A stretch of DNA of 64,000 bases from an uncultured Pelagibacteraceae bacterium (GCA_902538495.1 CACBFJ010000003.1:1-64000); one strand, 5' to 3'. Positions 33,103-43,152 are shown, numbered from the stretch's first letter. Notes: generated by a model not told the origin, from the letters alone. A program made the numbers and translations.

Positions 33103-33399
33103 ATGAGAATAAACTTAACTAAAAAAGATTTAGTTAATACTATTTACATGCAAGTAGGTTTTTCTAAACAAATATCAGAGCATTTAATAGATGAATTTTT
33201 TTTTCTTATAACACTAAATTTAAAAAAAGAAAAAAAATTGAAATTAACAAAATTTGGTACATTTTTTATTAGATCAAAGAAATCTAGAATTGGTAGAAAT
33301 CCTAAAACAAAGGAAGACAAGATCATTTCTAAAAGAAATGTAGTTTTATTTAAACCTTCTAAAGAATTTAAGGAATTTATAAATTCAAAAAATGAGTAA
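33103..33399 (+). CDS. ihfA: Integration host factor alpha / HU-family DNA-binding protein
   Basis: LTKKDLVNTIY...LTKFGTFFIRSKKSRIGRNPKTKE. Confidence 0.85.
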   Translation: MRINLTKKDLVNTIYMQVGFSKQISEHLIDEFFFLITLNLKKEKKLKLTKFGTFFIRSKKSRIGRNPKTKEDKIISKRNVVLFKPSKEFKEFINSKNE

Positions 33400-33763
33400 A
33401 CTTGAGAGTGCATATAAAACTATAGGTGAAGTAGTCAAAATTGTTGGCTTGAAATCTAAAAGAGGAGATTCTTCACCAACACATACAATAAGATATTGGG
33501 AAAAAGAATTTAAACAAATTAAGCCCAAAATTTTAAATGGTAATAGACGGTATTACGATAAAAAAAATATAGATTTAATCAGAAAAGTTCATTTTCTTTT
33601 AAAAGACCAAGGAATGACAATAAAAGGTGTAAAAAAAATTTTGAATAATACGGATACTTTAAAACTTGACGAAAATTTAAATGAATCTATAAAAGCTCAC
33701 GATATAAGAAATAAATTAGTTAAAATTTCTAATATAATTAAAGATTTAAAAAATAATAATTAA
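33392..33763 (+). CDS. MerR-family transcriptional regulator
   Basis: IGEVVKIVGL...THTIRYWEKEFKQIKP...GNRRYYDKKNIDLI. Confidence 0.9.
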   Translation: MSKLESAYKTIGEVVKIVGLKSKRGDSSPTHTIRYWEKEFKQIKPKILNGNRRYYDKKNIDLIRKVHFLLKDQGMTIKGVKKILNNTDTLKLDENLNESIKAHDIRNKLVKISNIIKDLKNNN

Positions 33764-33764
33764 T

Positions 33765-33956
33765 ATGGCTAAAAAAACTCATGTTAAAGTAAGACTGGTT
33801 CCTGAATCTAAACCAGATAGCTCTTTTTTTTATTATGTTAAAAAACCTGCAGGTGGAGAGAAGGCTAAAGTAAAACTCAAAGCAAAAAAATACAACCCTG
33901 TTACTAGAAAACATGAAATTTTTGTGGAAAAAAAACTTCCACCACACAGTAAATAA
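33765..33956 (+). CDS. rpmG: 50S ribosomal protein L33
   Basis: MAKKTHVKVRLVPESK...KYNPVTRKHEIFVEKKLP. Confidence 0.95.
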   Translation: MAKKTHVKVRLVPESKPDSSFFYYVKKPAGGEKAKVKLKAKKYNPVTRKHEIFVEKKLPPHSK

Positions 33957-34247
33957 TTATTTTTTTTTGAAGTTTCTCTTTTCGTAATCGATATATGCAT
34001 AAATCATGTTCTTCCAAATCTTATTTGTAATTTTTGGATCAATATTATTTTTCAGAGATTTCTTCTTTATATTTAATAAAATTTCTTTAATCCTTTTTTT
34101 ATCAACTATTTGACTTTTTCTTTCTTTTAGTGAAAGCACCTTTTTAACTAAAAATGTTCTTTTTTTAATTAGCTTTATTAGTAAATTATCAAGTTTATCT
34201 AATTCAGATCTAATTTTGCTTAGTTTTTTTATTTTTAAAGGCGACAT
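33957..34247 (-). CDS. Chorismate mutase (AroQ-type)
   Basis: IRSELDKLDNLLIKLIKKRTFLVKKVLSLK. Confidence 0.8.
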   Translation of the reverse strand: MSPLKIKKLSKIRSELDKLDNLLIKLIKKRTFLVKKVLSLKERKSQIVDKKRIKEILLNIKKKSLKNNIDPKITNKIWKNMIYAYIDYEKRNFKKK

Positions 34248-34290
34248 TTATTAAATTGGATTAGTTAATAATTATTATATTTATCATTAT

Positions 34291-35313
34291 ATGTATATAG
34301 AGAATAATTTACTGAGAAAATACATATCATTATGGCTAATGTTCATGTTTTTTTTGATAGCTTTTATGATTGTTGTGGGTGGTTTAACAAGACTAACTGA
34401 CTCTGGTCTCTCAATAACAAAGTGGGAATTATTTTCTGGAATATTACCTCCCTTAAGTGATGTCAAATGGTTAGATTATTTTGAGGAGTATAAAAAGATA
34501 CCAGAATATAAAATGCAAAATTTTTCTATGACCATGAGTGAATTTAAAGTTATTTTTTGGTGGGAGTGGGCACATCGTTTTCTTGGAAGACTAATCGGTT
34601 TAGGATTTTTAATTCCCCTAATATATTTTTCTTTTAAGATTAAGTTTACAAAATTATTAAATCTTTATTCAATTTTTTTCCTTATATGTTTTCAAGGTTT
34701 TATAGGCTGGTTTATGGTTTCAAGTGGGTTAATTGATAGATTAGATGTAAGTCATTTTCGACTTTCAATTCATCTATTAATAGCATTTTTAATATTGTCT
34801 TTAATCTTATGGAATTATTTTAAATTGAATTTTGATATAAAAGAGCAATCACAATTAAATATTTTTTTTCCTATATTCTTTTTATTTCTGGTTTTTTTGC
34901 AAATAATTATTGGTGCTTTTGTTTCAGGTATGGACGCTGGTTTGATCTATAATTCATGGCCCATGATGGGTAATACTTATTTTCCGGATGATAATAAATT
35001 AGAAAATCTATTCAATTTAGCTGCTTTTAGTGATGCATCATTAGTTCAATTTCTTCATAGAAATTTAGCTTATGTAATACTTTTTTATTATTTTTGGATT
35101 TTATTTAAAATTTATAGATATCGAATAAAGAATTGTTTTTTTGCGATTAATCTAGTTGGTTTTTTCTTATTTACTCAAGTCATTCTTGGAATATTCACTT
35201 TAATAAATGGAGCTCAAATAGTTTTAGCATCAATGCATCAATTGAGTTCAGTTTTTCTTGTTAGTGCATCAGTATATTTTTTATATCTTAATAAAAGAAT
35301 TAATTCTTTTTAA
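34291..35313 (+). CDS. ctaA: Heme A synthase
   Basis: VVGGLTRLTDSGLSITKWELFSGILPPLSDVKW; FWWEWAHRFLGRLIG; GAFVSGMDAGLIYNSWPMM. Confidence 0.96.
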   Translation: MYIENNLLRKYISLWLMFMFFLIAFMIVVGGLTRLTDSGLSITKWELFSGILPPLSDVKWLDYFEEYKKIPEYKMQNFSMTMSEFKVIFWWEWAHRFLGRLIGLGFLIPLIYFSFKIKFTKLLNLYSIFFLICFQGFIGWFMVSSGLIDRLDVSHFRLSIHLLIAFLILSLILWNYFKLNFDIKEQSQLNIFFPIFFLFLVFLQIIIGAFVSGMDAGLIYNSWPMMGNTYFPDDNKLENLFNLAAFSDASLVQFLHRNLAYVILFYYFWILFKIYRYRIKNCFFAINLVGFFLFTQVILGIFTLINGAQIVLASMHQLSSVFLVSASVYFLYLNKRINSF

Positions 35314-36118
35314 TAGGAAAATAAGTAAGAATAAATTTTTTCAGTACGTTTAAGACTTTATCAGCCTCTTCTAAGAGCATCATGTGCCCACAATTGTCAA
35401 TTATTTCAATTTTACTTCCATCTATTAAGTCTGCTAATTTTTTTCCTTCCTTTACAGGACACATCTTATCTCCATTTGCCAAAATAGATAAAGTAGGGAT
35501 CTTGATTTCTTTGGCAGCCTTAAAACCATTCTTGTAATTATCACAAGCTCTAAAATCTATTCCTAACGTATTTTTGATTGTTCTGGATTTAGCCAGCATT
35601 CCACCTGTATTGATGTGATATAAACCTGGAACTGGGTGTCCACCAAAGTGCCCAGCTGGACCATGTGCCCAATCCATCATTAAATCAACGGCTTTCGGAT
35701 CATCGTTTTCTGCTAAAGACAATAATTCTGGATTCATAGGAATGGCCCCAGCGCCACCCATTAAACTTAGTGTTTTTATTTTTTTTGGAAACCTAAATGC
35801 ACATTCTAAAATAACCAAACATCCTTGGGAATGACCAACTAAAGAAGCCTCTTTATAACCTACTGAATCTATAACATCACTAATCCAGTCAGCCATGTCT
35901 TCGATTGTTTTCAAACTTTCACCTCCTGAAAGACCATGTCCAGGCATATCTAGAGCTAAAACACTATAGCCATGAAAAGCAAAATACCTAGTTTGGAGCA
36001 CCCAAGTCATATGTGTTAATCCACTACCATGAACAAAAATTATTAGTGGTTTTTTTTTGTCGAAAGGTCGTCCACCTGTAGAGGCAAAAACCTCTACACC
36101 ATTAACTTGAAACTTCAT
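35300..36118 (-). CDS. Alpha/beta hydrolase
   Basis: FVHGSGLTHMTW; SLVGHSQGCLV nucleophile elbow; DNCGHMMLLEEADKV. Confidence 0.9.
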   Translation of the reverse strand: MKFQVNGVEVFASTGGRPFDKKKPLIIFVHGSGLTHMTWVLQTRYFAFHGYSVLALDMPGHGLSGGESLKTIEDMADWISDVIDSVGYKEASLVGHSQGCLVILECAFRFPKKIKTLSLMGGAGAIPMNPELLSLAENDDPKAVDLMMDWAHGPAGHFGGHPVPGLYHINTGGMLAKSRTIKNTLGIDFRACDNYKNGFKAAKEIKIPTLSILANGDKMCPVKEGKKLADLIDGSKIEIIDNCGHMMLLEEADKVLNVLKKFILTYFPIKKN

Positions 36119-37449
36119 TGATTGGAAACAAGTCTAGGTCGTCTTGCAGCTCTAAAACCTGTTTCAAAGTCATTCCTAATATCATCAAAATCTTCTATCC
36201 CCACAGACAATCTAATCATATCTTGAGATAATCCAGCAAATTTTAATGTGGCCTCATCCATTTGAGAGTGTGTAGAAGATGCTGGGTGAATTACTAAGGT
36301 TCTAGTATCACCAACATTTGCAAGATGTGAAGCAAGTTTAACATTATTTATAAATGCTTCTCCTGCCTCTTTACCACCTTTAATACCAAAAGCTATCATA
36401 GAACCCTTACCATGTGGTAAAAGTTTTTTTGCTAAATCGTGGTCGGGGTGGTCAGGAACACTTGGATGAGAAACCCAAGCAACACTTTCATGGCTTAATA
36501 AATATTTAACCATTTTTTCTGCGTTAGAACAATGCTTTTGCATTCTAACAGATAAAGTTTCTATACCTTGCAAAACATTCCAGGCATTTTGAGGACTCAA
36601 ACATGGTCCAAAATCTCTCATACCTTCTGCTCTTGCTTTCATTGTAAAAGCTGTAGGCCCAAACTCTTCAGCAAATGAAAGTCCATGGTAACCTTCATAA
36701 GGTTTAGTCATAGTTGGAAATTTATCATTTTGCATCCAATCAAATTTTCCACCCTCTACTAAGATACCTGCCATTGATGAACCGTGACCTGCCATCCATT
36801 TCGTAAGTGAATGAACAACAATATCAGCACCATGATCAATTGGTTTGCAAAGATATGGTGTTTGATAAGTAGCATCTATAATTAAAGGAACTCCAGCATC
36901 ATGAGCAATCTTAGCTATTTCAGGCATATTCATAATTTCGTTTCCAGGATTTCCAACAAGCTCACCAAAAATACCTTTAGTATTTTTTTGAATTGCTTTT
37001 TTAAAACCCTCAGTATCTCTTGGTTTTACAAATGTACATTTGACACCAAATTTTGGTAAAGTAAGCCTAAATAAATTTACAGTACCACCATAGAGTTGAG
37101 ACGAAACTACTAAATGATCCCCAGCTTCACATAAAGTCATTATTGTTAAAAAAATTGCACTCATTCCAGATGAGGTTGCTAAGGCTGCTGTACCTCCCTC
37201 TAGGGCCGCAACCCTTTCCTCTAAGACAGCAACTGTAGGATTAGAAATTCTACTATAGATATGACCACCTCTTTCCAAATTAAAAAGAGCTGCAGCATGA
37301 TCAACATCATCAAACAAATATGATGTAGTTTGATAAATTGGCACTTGTCTTGAACCAGCATTTTTGAGAGGCTGATAGCCAGCATGGAGACTTAATGTAT
37401 CAAATTTATAAGTTTTAGGATCTGTGCTTTTCTTTTTTTTGTCGGTCAT
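36115..37449 (-). CDS. Cys/Met metabolism PLP-dependent enzyme (O-acetylhomoserine sulfhydrylase / cystathionine gamma-synthase family)
   Basis: DTLSLHAGYQP; SRISNPTVAVLEERVAALEGGTAALATSSGMSAI; PLP lysine in VVHSLTKWMAGHG. Confidence 0.92.
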   Translation of the reverse strand: MTDKKKKSTDPKTYKFDTLSLHAGYQPLKNAGSRQVPIYQTTSYLFDDVDHAAALFNLERGGHIYSRISNPTVAVLEERVAALEGGTAALATSSGMSAIFLTIMTLCEAGDHLVVSSQLYGGTVNLFRLTLPKFGVKCTFVKPRDTEGFKKAIQKNTKGIFGELVGNPGNEIMNMPEIAKIAHDAGVPLIIDATYQTPYLCKPIDHGADIVVHSLTKWMAGHGSSMAGILVEGGKFDWMQNDKFPTMTKPYEGYHGLSFAEEFGPTAFTMKARAEGMRDFGPCLSPQNAWNVLQGIETLSVRMQKHCSNAEKMVKYLLSHESVAWVSHPSVPDHPDHDLAKKLLPHGKGSMIAFGIKGGKEAGEAFINNVKLASHLANVGDTRTLVIHPASSTHSQMDEATLKFAGLSQDMIRLSVGIEDFDDIRNDFETGFRAARRPRLVSNQ

Positions 37450-37501
37450 AAATTTTCCTTGATTTTAAATATTAATAACTAACTATCAATATTAATATAA
37501 A

Positions 37502-37529
37502 TTGACAATATCACATTTATCAGTATTAA
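37502..37529 (+). promoter_or_regulatory. Putative sigma70-type promoter of rplM-rpsI (TTGACA, 16-nt spacer, TATTAA)
   Basis: TTGACA at 37502-37507 and TATTAA at 37524-37529, just upstream of the ATG at 37541. Confidence 0.5.
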
Positions 37530-37540
37530 TCCGGCCAATC

Positions 37541-37999
37541 ATGACCAAATTTATCAAAAAAGAGCAATTATCACCATCATGGTATGAGATTGATGCAACT
37601 AATGCAGTTGTAGGTAGACTAGCTACAGTAATAGCCAAAATTATAAGAGGAAAAAATAAAACTACTTATACACCACATATGAATAGTGGGGATTTTGTTG
37701 TTGTTAAAAATATCGAACAAATAAGATTTACAGGAAAAAAATTTCAGAATAAAAAATACTATAAACACACCGGCCATCCTGGTGGAATCAAAGAAACTAC
37801 ACCTGAAAAACTTAAAGAAAAAAAACCAGGTGAGATTTTAAAATTAGCTGTAAAAAGAATGCTACCTACTGGAGTATTAGGTAGAGAACAGCTTTCCAAG
37901 TTAAAAATTTATAGTGGGGATAATCATCCTCATTCAGCTCAAAATCCTAAAGTAATTGAACTAAATAAACTTAATAATAAAAATATTGTAAGAAATTAA
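37541..37999 (+). CDS. rplM: 50S ribosomal protein L13
   Basis: WYEIDATNAVVGRLATVIAKIIRGKNKTTYTPHMNSGDFVVV; ATG at 37541 preferred over the listed TTG at 37502. Confidence 0.95.
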   Translation: MTKFIKKEQLSPSWYEIDATNAVVGRLATVIAKIIRGKNKTTYTPHMNSGDFVVVKNIEQIRFTGKKFQNKKYYKHTGHPGGIKETTPEKLKEKKPGEILKLAVKRMLPTGVLGREQLSKLKIYSGDNHPHSAQNPKVIELNKLNNKNIVRN

Positions 38000-38000
38000 T

Positions 38001-38438
38001 ATGGAAAGTGCTCAACAAAATCAAAAAAAAATAAAGTTAAAATTAGATTTTAAAGATAGCAAATATGCCACTGGTAGAAGAAAAACTTCAATTGCAAAAG
38101 TTTGGCTTAAAAAAGGTTCTGGTAAAATTTATGTTAATGGAAAACTTTATAGCGAATATTTTTCAAGTGATAATCATAAAATGCAAATAACAAAACCCTT
38201 TGAATTGATTAAACAACCCACTGATTTTGATGTTAGATGTAATGTAAAGGGTGGGGGACCAACGGGTCAAGCTGGAGCAATGGTTCATGGAATTTCTAAA
38301 GCTTTAGTTTTATTTGATGAAAATTTTAAAACATCACTTAGAACTGAAAAATTAACCACTCGCGATTCTCGTGCTGTTGAAAGAAAAAAACCTGGAAGAA
38401 AAAAAGCGAGAAGAAGTTTCCAGTTTTCTAAAAGATAA
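38001..38438 (+). CDS. rpsI: 30S ribosomal protein S9
   Basis: ATGRRKTSIAKVWLKKGSGKIYVNGK...KKPGRKKARRSFQFSKR. Confidence 0.97.
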   Translation: MESAQQNQKKIKLKLDFKDSKYATGRRKTSIAKVWLKKGSGKIYVNGKLYSEYFSSDNHKMQITKPFELIKQPTDFDVRCNVKGGGPTGQAGAMVHGISKALVLFDENFKTSLRTEKLTTRDSRAVERKKPGRKKARRSFQFSKR

Positions 38439-38471
38439 TTTTCTTTTAATAATTAACTGTTATAATAAAAA

Positions 38472-39494
38472 ATGCCTAAGCTTAATGTATTAATTTCTGG
38501 ATCGACTGGATATATCGGTATTCAATTAATTAAATTGTTAGTCAAACATAGATATGTAAAAATTAAATATCTTTGTGGAAATTCCTCCGTTGGGAAAAAG
38601 ATTTCATATTTTGATAAATCTTTAATTAATAAAAAATTACCAAAAATTGTAAAATTTAATAAAAAATATCTTAATGAAATTGATATAATTTTTACAGCAC
38701 TTCCCAATGGTGAAGCTCAGGTAATTTCAAATTATTTAAAAAAAAATAATGTGTTAATTGATTTAGCTGCCGATTTTAGACTAAAAAATGCTTCTGATTA
38801 TTTTAAGTGGTATAAACAGAAACACAAATCAACTAAGAATATTAAAAAAAGTATTTATTCAATACCAGAAATTTCAAAACAAGAAGTTAAAAGATTTAAT
38901 ATAATTGCTTGTCCTGGATGTTACCCAACCTCGATTCTATTACCTTTAATTCCATTAGTTCATAAAAAAATGATTCGATTAAACAACATTATTATTGACT
39001 CAAAATCAGGATATTCAGGCGCAGGTAGAGGAGTTCACAAAAAATATAAAGATCAAAATTTATATGAGTCAATTAGTGCTTATGGAATTGGGTTCCACAG
39101 ACACAATTCAGAAATAGAACAAACTTTAAAAGAATATTCAAACAAAAAAATTGAATTTAATTTCACTCCACATCTAACACCAATGTTTAGAGGAATTTTG
39201 AGTACAATTTATGTAGAGATCAATAAAAATGTTTCTCAAAACAAAATCAAAAAAGTTTTAGTAAATTATTATAAAAACGATATTTTTATTAAAATTCTAA
39301 AAAATGATGCTTTAATAAGTACTAATGATGTAATAAATACTAACAAATGTCTTATATCAGTATGTAAGACGAAAAATAAAAATAAGTTAATTATTCTTTC
39401 AGCAATAGATAATCTTATCAAGGGTGGATCTGGTCAAGGTATACAAAACATGAATTTAAAATTTGGATTTCCTTTAAAAACTGGACTTATATGA
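38472..39494 (+). CDS. argC: N-acetyl-gamma-glutamyl-phosphate reductase
   Basis: LISGSTGYIGIQLIKLL; CPGCYPTSILLPL; SGYSGAGRG. Confidence 0.95.
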   Translation: MPKLNVLISGSTGYIGIQLIKLLVKHRYVKIKYLCGNSSVGKKISYFDKSLINKKLPKIVKFNKKYLNEIDIIFTALPNGEAQVISNYLKKNNVLIDLAADFRLKNASDYFKWYKQKHKSTKNIKKSIYSIPEISKQEVKRFNIIACPGCYPTSILLPLIPLVHKKMIRLNNIIIDSKSGYSGAGRGVHKKYKDQNLYESISAYGIGFHRHNSEIEQTLKEYSNKKIEFNFTPHLTPMFRGILSTIYVEINKNVSQNKIKKVLVNYYKNDIFIKILKNDALISTNDVINTNKCLISVCKTKNKNKLIILSAIDNLIKGGSGQGIQNMNLKFGFPLKTGLI

Positions 39495-39718
39495 AAAAAA
39501 TAAATCTAATTTCAATTTTAATAATCTTTTCATCATGTTCTTTTAGTAATGATTCTGCTTATTGGAATGAACACAACAAAAAAAAAGTTAAAGAACAAAA
39601 AAAATTGGCTAAAATAATTAAAAAATCAAAAGATATTACATTAATGTCTTTAAACGAGTACAAGATTTATATAGATGATTATATTAAAAAAAGTAAATAT
39701 CCTGATATAGCAAGATGA
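39491..39718 (+). CDS. Small putative lipoprotein of unknown function
   Basis: 75 aa; signal + Cys (IIFSSCSFSN); start overlaps argC stop and stop overlaps hom start. Confidence 0.6.
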   Translation: MKKINLISILIIFSSCSFSNDSAYWNEHNKKKVKEQKKLAKIIKKSKDITLMSLNEYKIYIDDYIKKSKYPDIAR

Positions 39719-41007
39719 AAGATTTAATAAATATTGCAATAATTGGCTTAGGACAAATAGGTATTTACCTTTACAATGAGTTGAGATCAAAAAAAAAAGA
39801 AATTGAGAGAAAAACTGGAAAAAAAATTAAGATTGTTGCTATATCTGCAAAAAATAGGAACAAAAAAAGAAGATTTCAAATTCAAAAAAATATATTCTTT
39901 AAAAAACCACTTCAAATTTTTAGAGATAAAAAAATAGATGTACTATTTGAATGCATAGGTCAATCTGACGGTATTTCAAAAAAGATCGTCGAAACTGCTC
40001 TTAAAAATAAAATACACGTCATAACACCTAACAAAGCTTTAATTGCAAAACATGGGGATCGTTTAGCAAAACTTGCTGAAAAAAATAATATAAATTTAGA
40101 ATTTGAAGCCTCTGTTGCAGGAGGGATCCCTATCTTAAGAACGATTAAGGAAGGTTTAGCAACAAATAAAATCGATAAAGTCTACGGAATTTTGAATGGA
40201 ACAACCAACTATATCTTATCTGAAATGGAAAATAGTAACGAAAACTTTAATAAAGTTTTACAAAAAGCACAACAACTTGGCTATGCAGAGCCAGGAAACC
40301 CAAAACTTGATCTGAATGGGTTTGATGCGTTTGCGAAAGTAAGAATTTTATCTGCTCTCTCGTTTAATACAAAAATTTCTAAACATAAATGTATAATGCA
40401 AGGTATTGAAAATATCGATTTAAAAGACATTAAAATCGCAGGTCAACTAGGATTAAGAGTTAAACTTCTTGGTATTTCTGAAGTAATCAATCATAGATTA
40501 TTTGAAACTGTGCATCCATGCTTAGTTAGTAAAAATACTTATATTGGAAATGTTAATGGGGTTATGAATGCTGTTATTATAGAGGGTAAACCAATAGGTG
40601 AGAGTGTCCTGCAAGGCGAGGGTGCTGGCCCAGGTCCAACCTCATCTTCTCTATTGTCTGATTTATTGTCAATTTTGAGAGGAAATATTAAGTATCCATT
40701 TGGTTTATCCTCAAAAAAAAGAAAATCTCTTAAATCATTTAATAATGATAATTATACTAATTCTTTGTATCTTAGATTTGAAGTAAATGACAAACAAGGG
40801 GTTCTTTCTCTTATAACAAATAGATTAGCTAAATATAAAATTTCTGTAAAAAGAATAATCCAGACACCAGATAAAAAAAACAAGAAGGCGACTATAGTCA
40901 TCATTACCCATAAAACTTCTGAGAAGAATGCTAGTAATTGCTTATCTATATTTAGAAAAAACAAGAATATTCTTAGATCTCCAACATTAATTCGATTATA
41001 TAATTAA
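39715..41007 (+). CDS. hom: Homoserine dehydrogenase
   Basis: IIGLGQIGIYLYNEL; VITPNKALIAKHG; EASVAGGIPILRTIKEGLATNKIDKVYGILNGTTNYIL; C-terminal ACT. Confidence 0.95.
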   Translation: MKDLINIAIIGLGQIGIYLYNELRSKKKEIERKTGKKIKIVAISAKNRNKKRRFQIQKNIFFKKPLQIFRDKKIDVLFECIGQSDGISKKIVETALKNKIHVITPNKALIAKHGDRLAKLAEKNNINLEFEASVAGGIPILRTIKEGLATNKIDKVYGILNGTTNYILSEMENSNENFNKVLQKAQQLGYAEPGNPKLDLNGFDAFAKVRILSALSFNTKISKHKCIMQGIENIDLKDIKIAGQLGLRVKLLGISEVINHRLFETVHPCLVSKNTYIGNVNGVMNAVIIEGKPIGESVLQGEGAGPGPTSSSLLSDLLSILRGNIKYPFGLSSKKRKSLKSFNNDNYTNSLYLRFEVNDKQGVLSLITNRLAKYKISVKRIIQTPDKKNKKATIVIITHKTSEKNASNCLSIFRKNKNILRSPTLIRLYN

Positions 41008-41909
41008 TGGATATTTATATAAAACTTTTTGAGGTTTTATTCCCAGTATTTTTCGTAGTTGGTATTGGATATTACTTAGGTAAAAAAAATCCTAAAATAG
41101 ACACAACTTTTATTACTAATTTTGCTGCTAATGTTGGAACCCCAGCAATGATTATTTATGCATTAAATCCAGTTAATATCTCTTTCAATATTTTTTTAAA
41201 TTATTTTTGGTATTACGCGCTAGCTATTGTTGGTTTTATGATTACTGGAGTTATAATACTATTTCTTCTAAACACTAAAGATATTATAAGAGAATTACCT
41301 CCACTAACAATGCCAAATACTGGAAATATGGGCTTGCCTATATGTTTGTTTGCTTATGGTTCACAAGGACTTGGAGTTTCAGCCGCAATATCTGCTTTAA
41401 TTATTTTATGCCATTTTACCCTAGGTGTATTTCTTGCTGATAGAAAATTTAGTTTGGAAGTTATACTTAAAAGTCCTCCGTTTTACGCAATAATAATTTC
41501 CGTTTTTTTGCTTTATTACGACTTAGAACTTCCAGGGTTTGTTGAAAATACCACTTTTCTATTAATGTATGCTACAATATTTCTAATTTTAATGTCTTTG
41601 GGAATTGCTCTAACAAGACTAAAGGTCTTCTCACTTTATAAAGCAATATTTTCTTCTATAGGACGAGTAATCATTGGTCCTATAATTGGATACTTATTGA
41701 TTTTATATTTTAATCTAGAGGGATTTGCGGCCGGTGTTTTATTAATTCAATGTTCTATGCCAAGTGCAGTTCTTAATTACCTTGTTGCCTCTATATATTC
41801 TCCTAAAAAGATTGTTGATAGTGTTGCTAGTACTATTGTTGTTTCGACATTGATGTCATTTATAACTGTGCCAATAGTAGTATTCTTTGCTTTAAAATAC
41901 TTTAATTAA
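41007..41909 (+). CDS. AEC family transporter (auxin efflux carrier-like)
   Basis: PNTGNMGLPICLFAYG; QCSMPSAVLNYLVA. Confidence 0.85.
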   Translation: MDIYIKLFEVLFPVFFVVGIGYYLGKKNPKIDTTFITNFAANVGTPAMIIYALNPVNISFNIFLNYFWYYALAIVGFMITGVIILFLLNTKDIIRELPPLTMPNTGNMGLPICLFAYGSQGLGVSAAISALIILCHFTLGVFLADRKFSLEVILKSPPFYAIIISVFLLYYDLELPGFVENTTFLLMYATIFLILMSLGIALTRLKVFSLYKAIFSSIGRVIIGPIIGYLLILYFNLEGFAAGVLLIQCSMPSAVLNYLVASIYSPKKIVDSVASTIVVSTLMSFITVPIVVFFALKYFN

Positions 41910-41927
41910 TATATATCCTATTAATAG

Positions 41928-42773
41928 ATGAAGGCTATAACTTTCAATCTATTGGCCTGGGTAATGCTTCCAATTATGGATGGATTTGCAAAATATCTAA
42001 GTGCTGATCTTCCAGTCTTACAAATAACTTGGGCAAGATATTTTTTTACCGTTGCATTTACTTTTCCAATTATGTTCCTATTTTTTAGAAAAAATCTTGT
42101 GTGGACTGATAAACCAAAATTACAAATTACGAGAGGGATAATTCTTTTAACAGCTAATATTTGTTTCTTTTATGCAATTTCGATAATTTCTTTAGCCAAA
42201 GCACTAACTTTAGCTTTTGTTGCTCCTTTGATTGTAACTGCTTTTTCTCCAATTTTTTTAGGTGAGAGAGTTGGATTTAGGAGATGGTCTGCAGTTATTA
42301 TAGGATTTATAGGTTCATTAGTAGTTATAAGGCCTGGTTTTGTTGAAATAAATTTAGCGAGTATTGCTGCGCTTGGAACAGGTGTAATGTATGGGTTTTA
42401 TTTAATTATTACTCGTAAATTGAGCACGTCAGACAACCCTCTATTAACTTTATTATTAACTGGTGTAGTAGGGGCCATAATCATATCTTTTGTGATGCCA
42501 TTTGTTTGGGTTAAACCTAATTTTAATCAGTGGTCTATCATGGCTGCAATAGGTATTTTTGCATGTTTAGGGCATTTTTTTCTAATATTGTCTCTTAAAT
42601 ACGCTGATGCCTCTAAATTAGCTCCATTTAGTTACTTTGAAATTATTACAAATATAATTATAGGTTATTATTTCTTTAGTGATTTCCCAGATTATTGGAC
42701 TTTCTTTGGTTTATTTATTATTGTATTGAGTGGTATCTATATCTCTAGAAGAGAAAACCTTGTTAAAAAGTAA
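41928..42773 (+). CDS. DMT (EamA) family transporter
   Basis: Two EamA repeats, GERVGFRRWSAVIIGFIGSLVVIRPG. Confidence 0.88.
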   Translation: MKAITFNLLAWVMLPIMDGFAKYLSADLPVLQITWARYFFTVAFTFPIMFLFFRKNLVWTDKPKLQITRGIILLTANICFFYAISIISLAKALTLAFVAPLIVTAFSPIFLGERVGFRRWSAVIIGFIGSLVVIRPGFVEINLASIAALGTGVMYGFYLIITRKLSTSDNPLLTLLLTGVVGAIIISFVMPFVWVKPNFNQWSIMAAIGIFACLGHFFLILSLKYADASKLAPFSYFEIITNIIIGYYFFSDFPDYWTFFGLFIIVLSGIYISRRENLVKK

Positions 42774-42967
42774 AATAATAGGTATTATTTATTTACTATT
42801 ATCTAAAGTATTACATTAAGTAATGCAATTAAGCTATTGTTTTTATTGTATTTTATTAATATTATAAATAATATAATTTTTGGATTTTTGGGTTATTTAA
42901 TGTTAAATTTTCCTCAATACGCTGAGCAAAAGTGCAGATTTATATCAAATTATGAAAAATATTAAAT

Positions 42968-42992
42968 AGCCCTATAAAATAGGGGCTTTTTT
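42968..42992 (+). terminator. Rho-independent terminator-like hairpin
   Basis: AGCCCTAT-AAA-ATAGGGGCT (one bulged G) followed by T-run; 195 nt downstream of the DMT transporter gene. Confidence 0.6.
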
Positions 42993-43152
42993 CCAATTGT
43001 GATAATGAAAATTTCCTAAAAATAGAGCAGTCTAAAAGTATTGATATAGTTGAATAGTAGAGCGATGCACTAATTGAATATACCATTTAAACGCCCGTAG
43101 AGGGGTCTATTTTAAGTATAGGCTAATATATGGTACAACTAAAGGGTGAATT

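Noticed and set aside
37450-37501. SAM-type riboswitch upstream of the Cys/Met PLP-enzyme gene
   Set aside because: The leader is short and AT-rich and has none of the conserved SAM-II/SAM-V elements I could recognise.
43095-43112. AGAGGGGT match to the tRNA-Glu T-arm as an att duplication
   Set aside because: Only 8 nt and in inverted orientation relative to the tRNA; not a direct repeat as needed for island integration.
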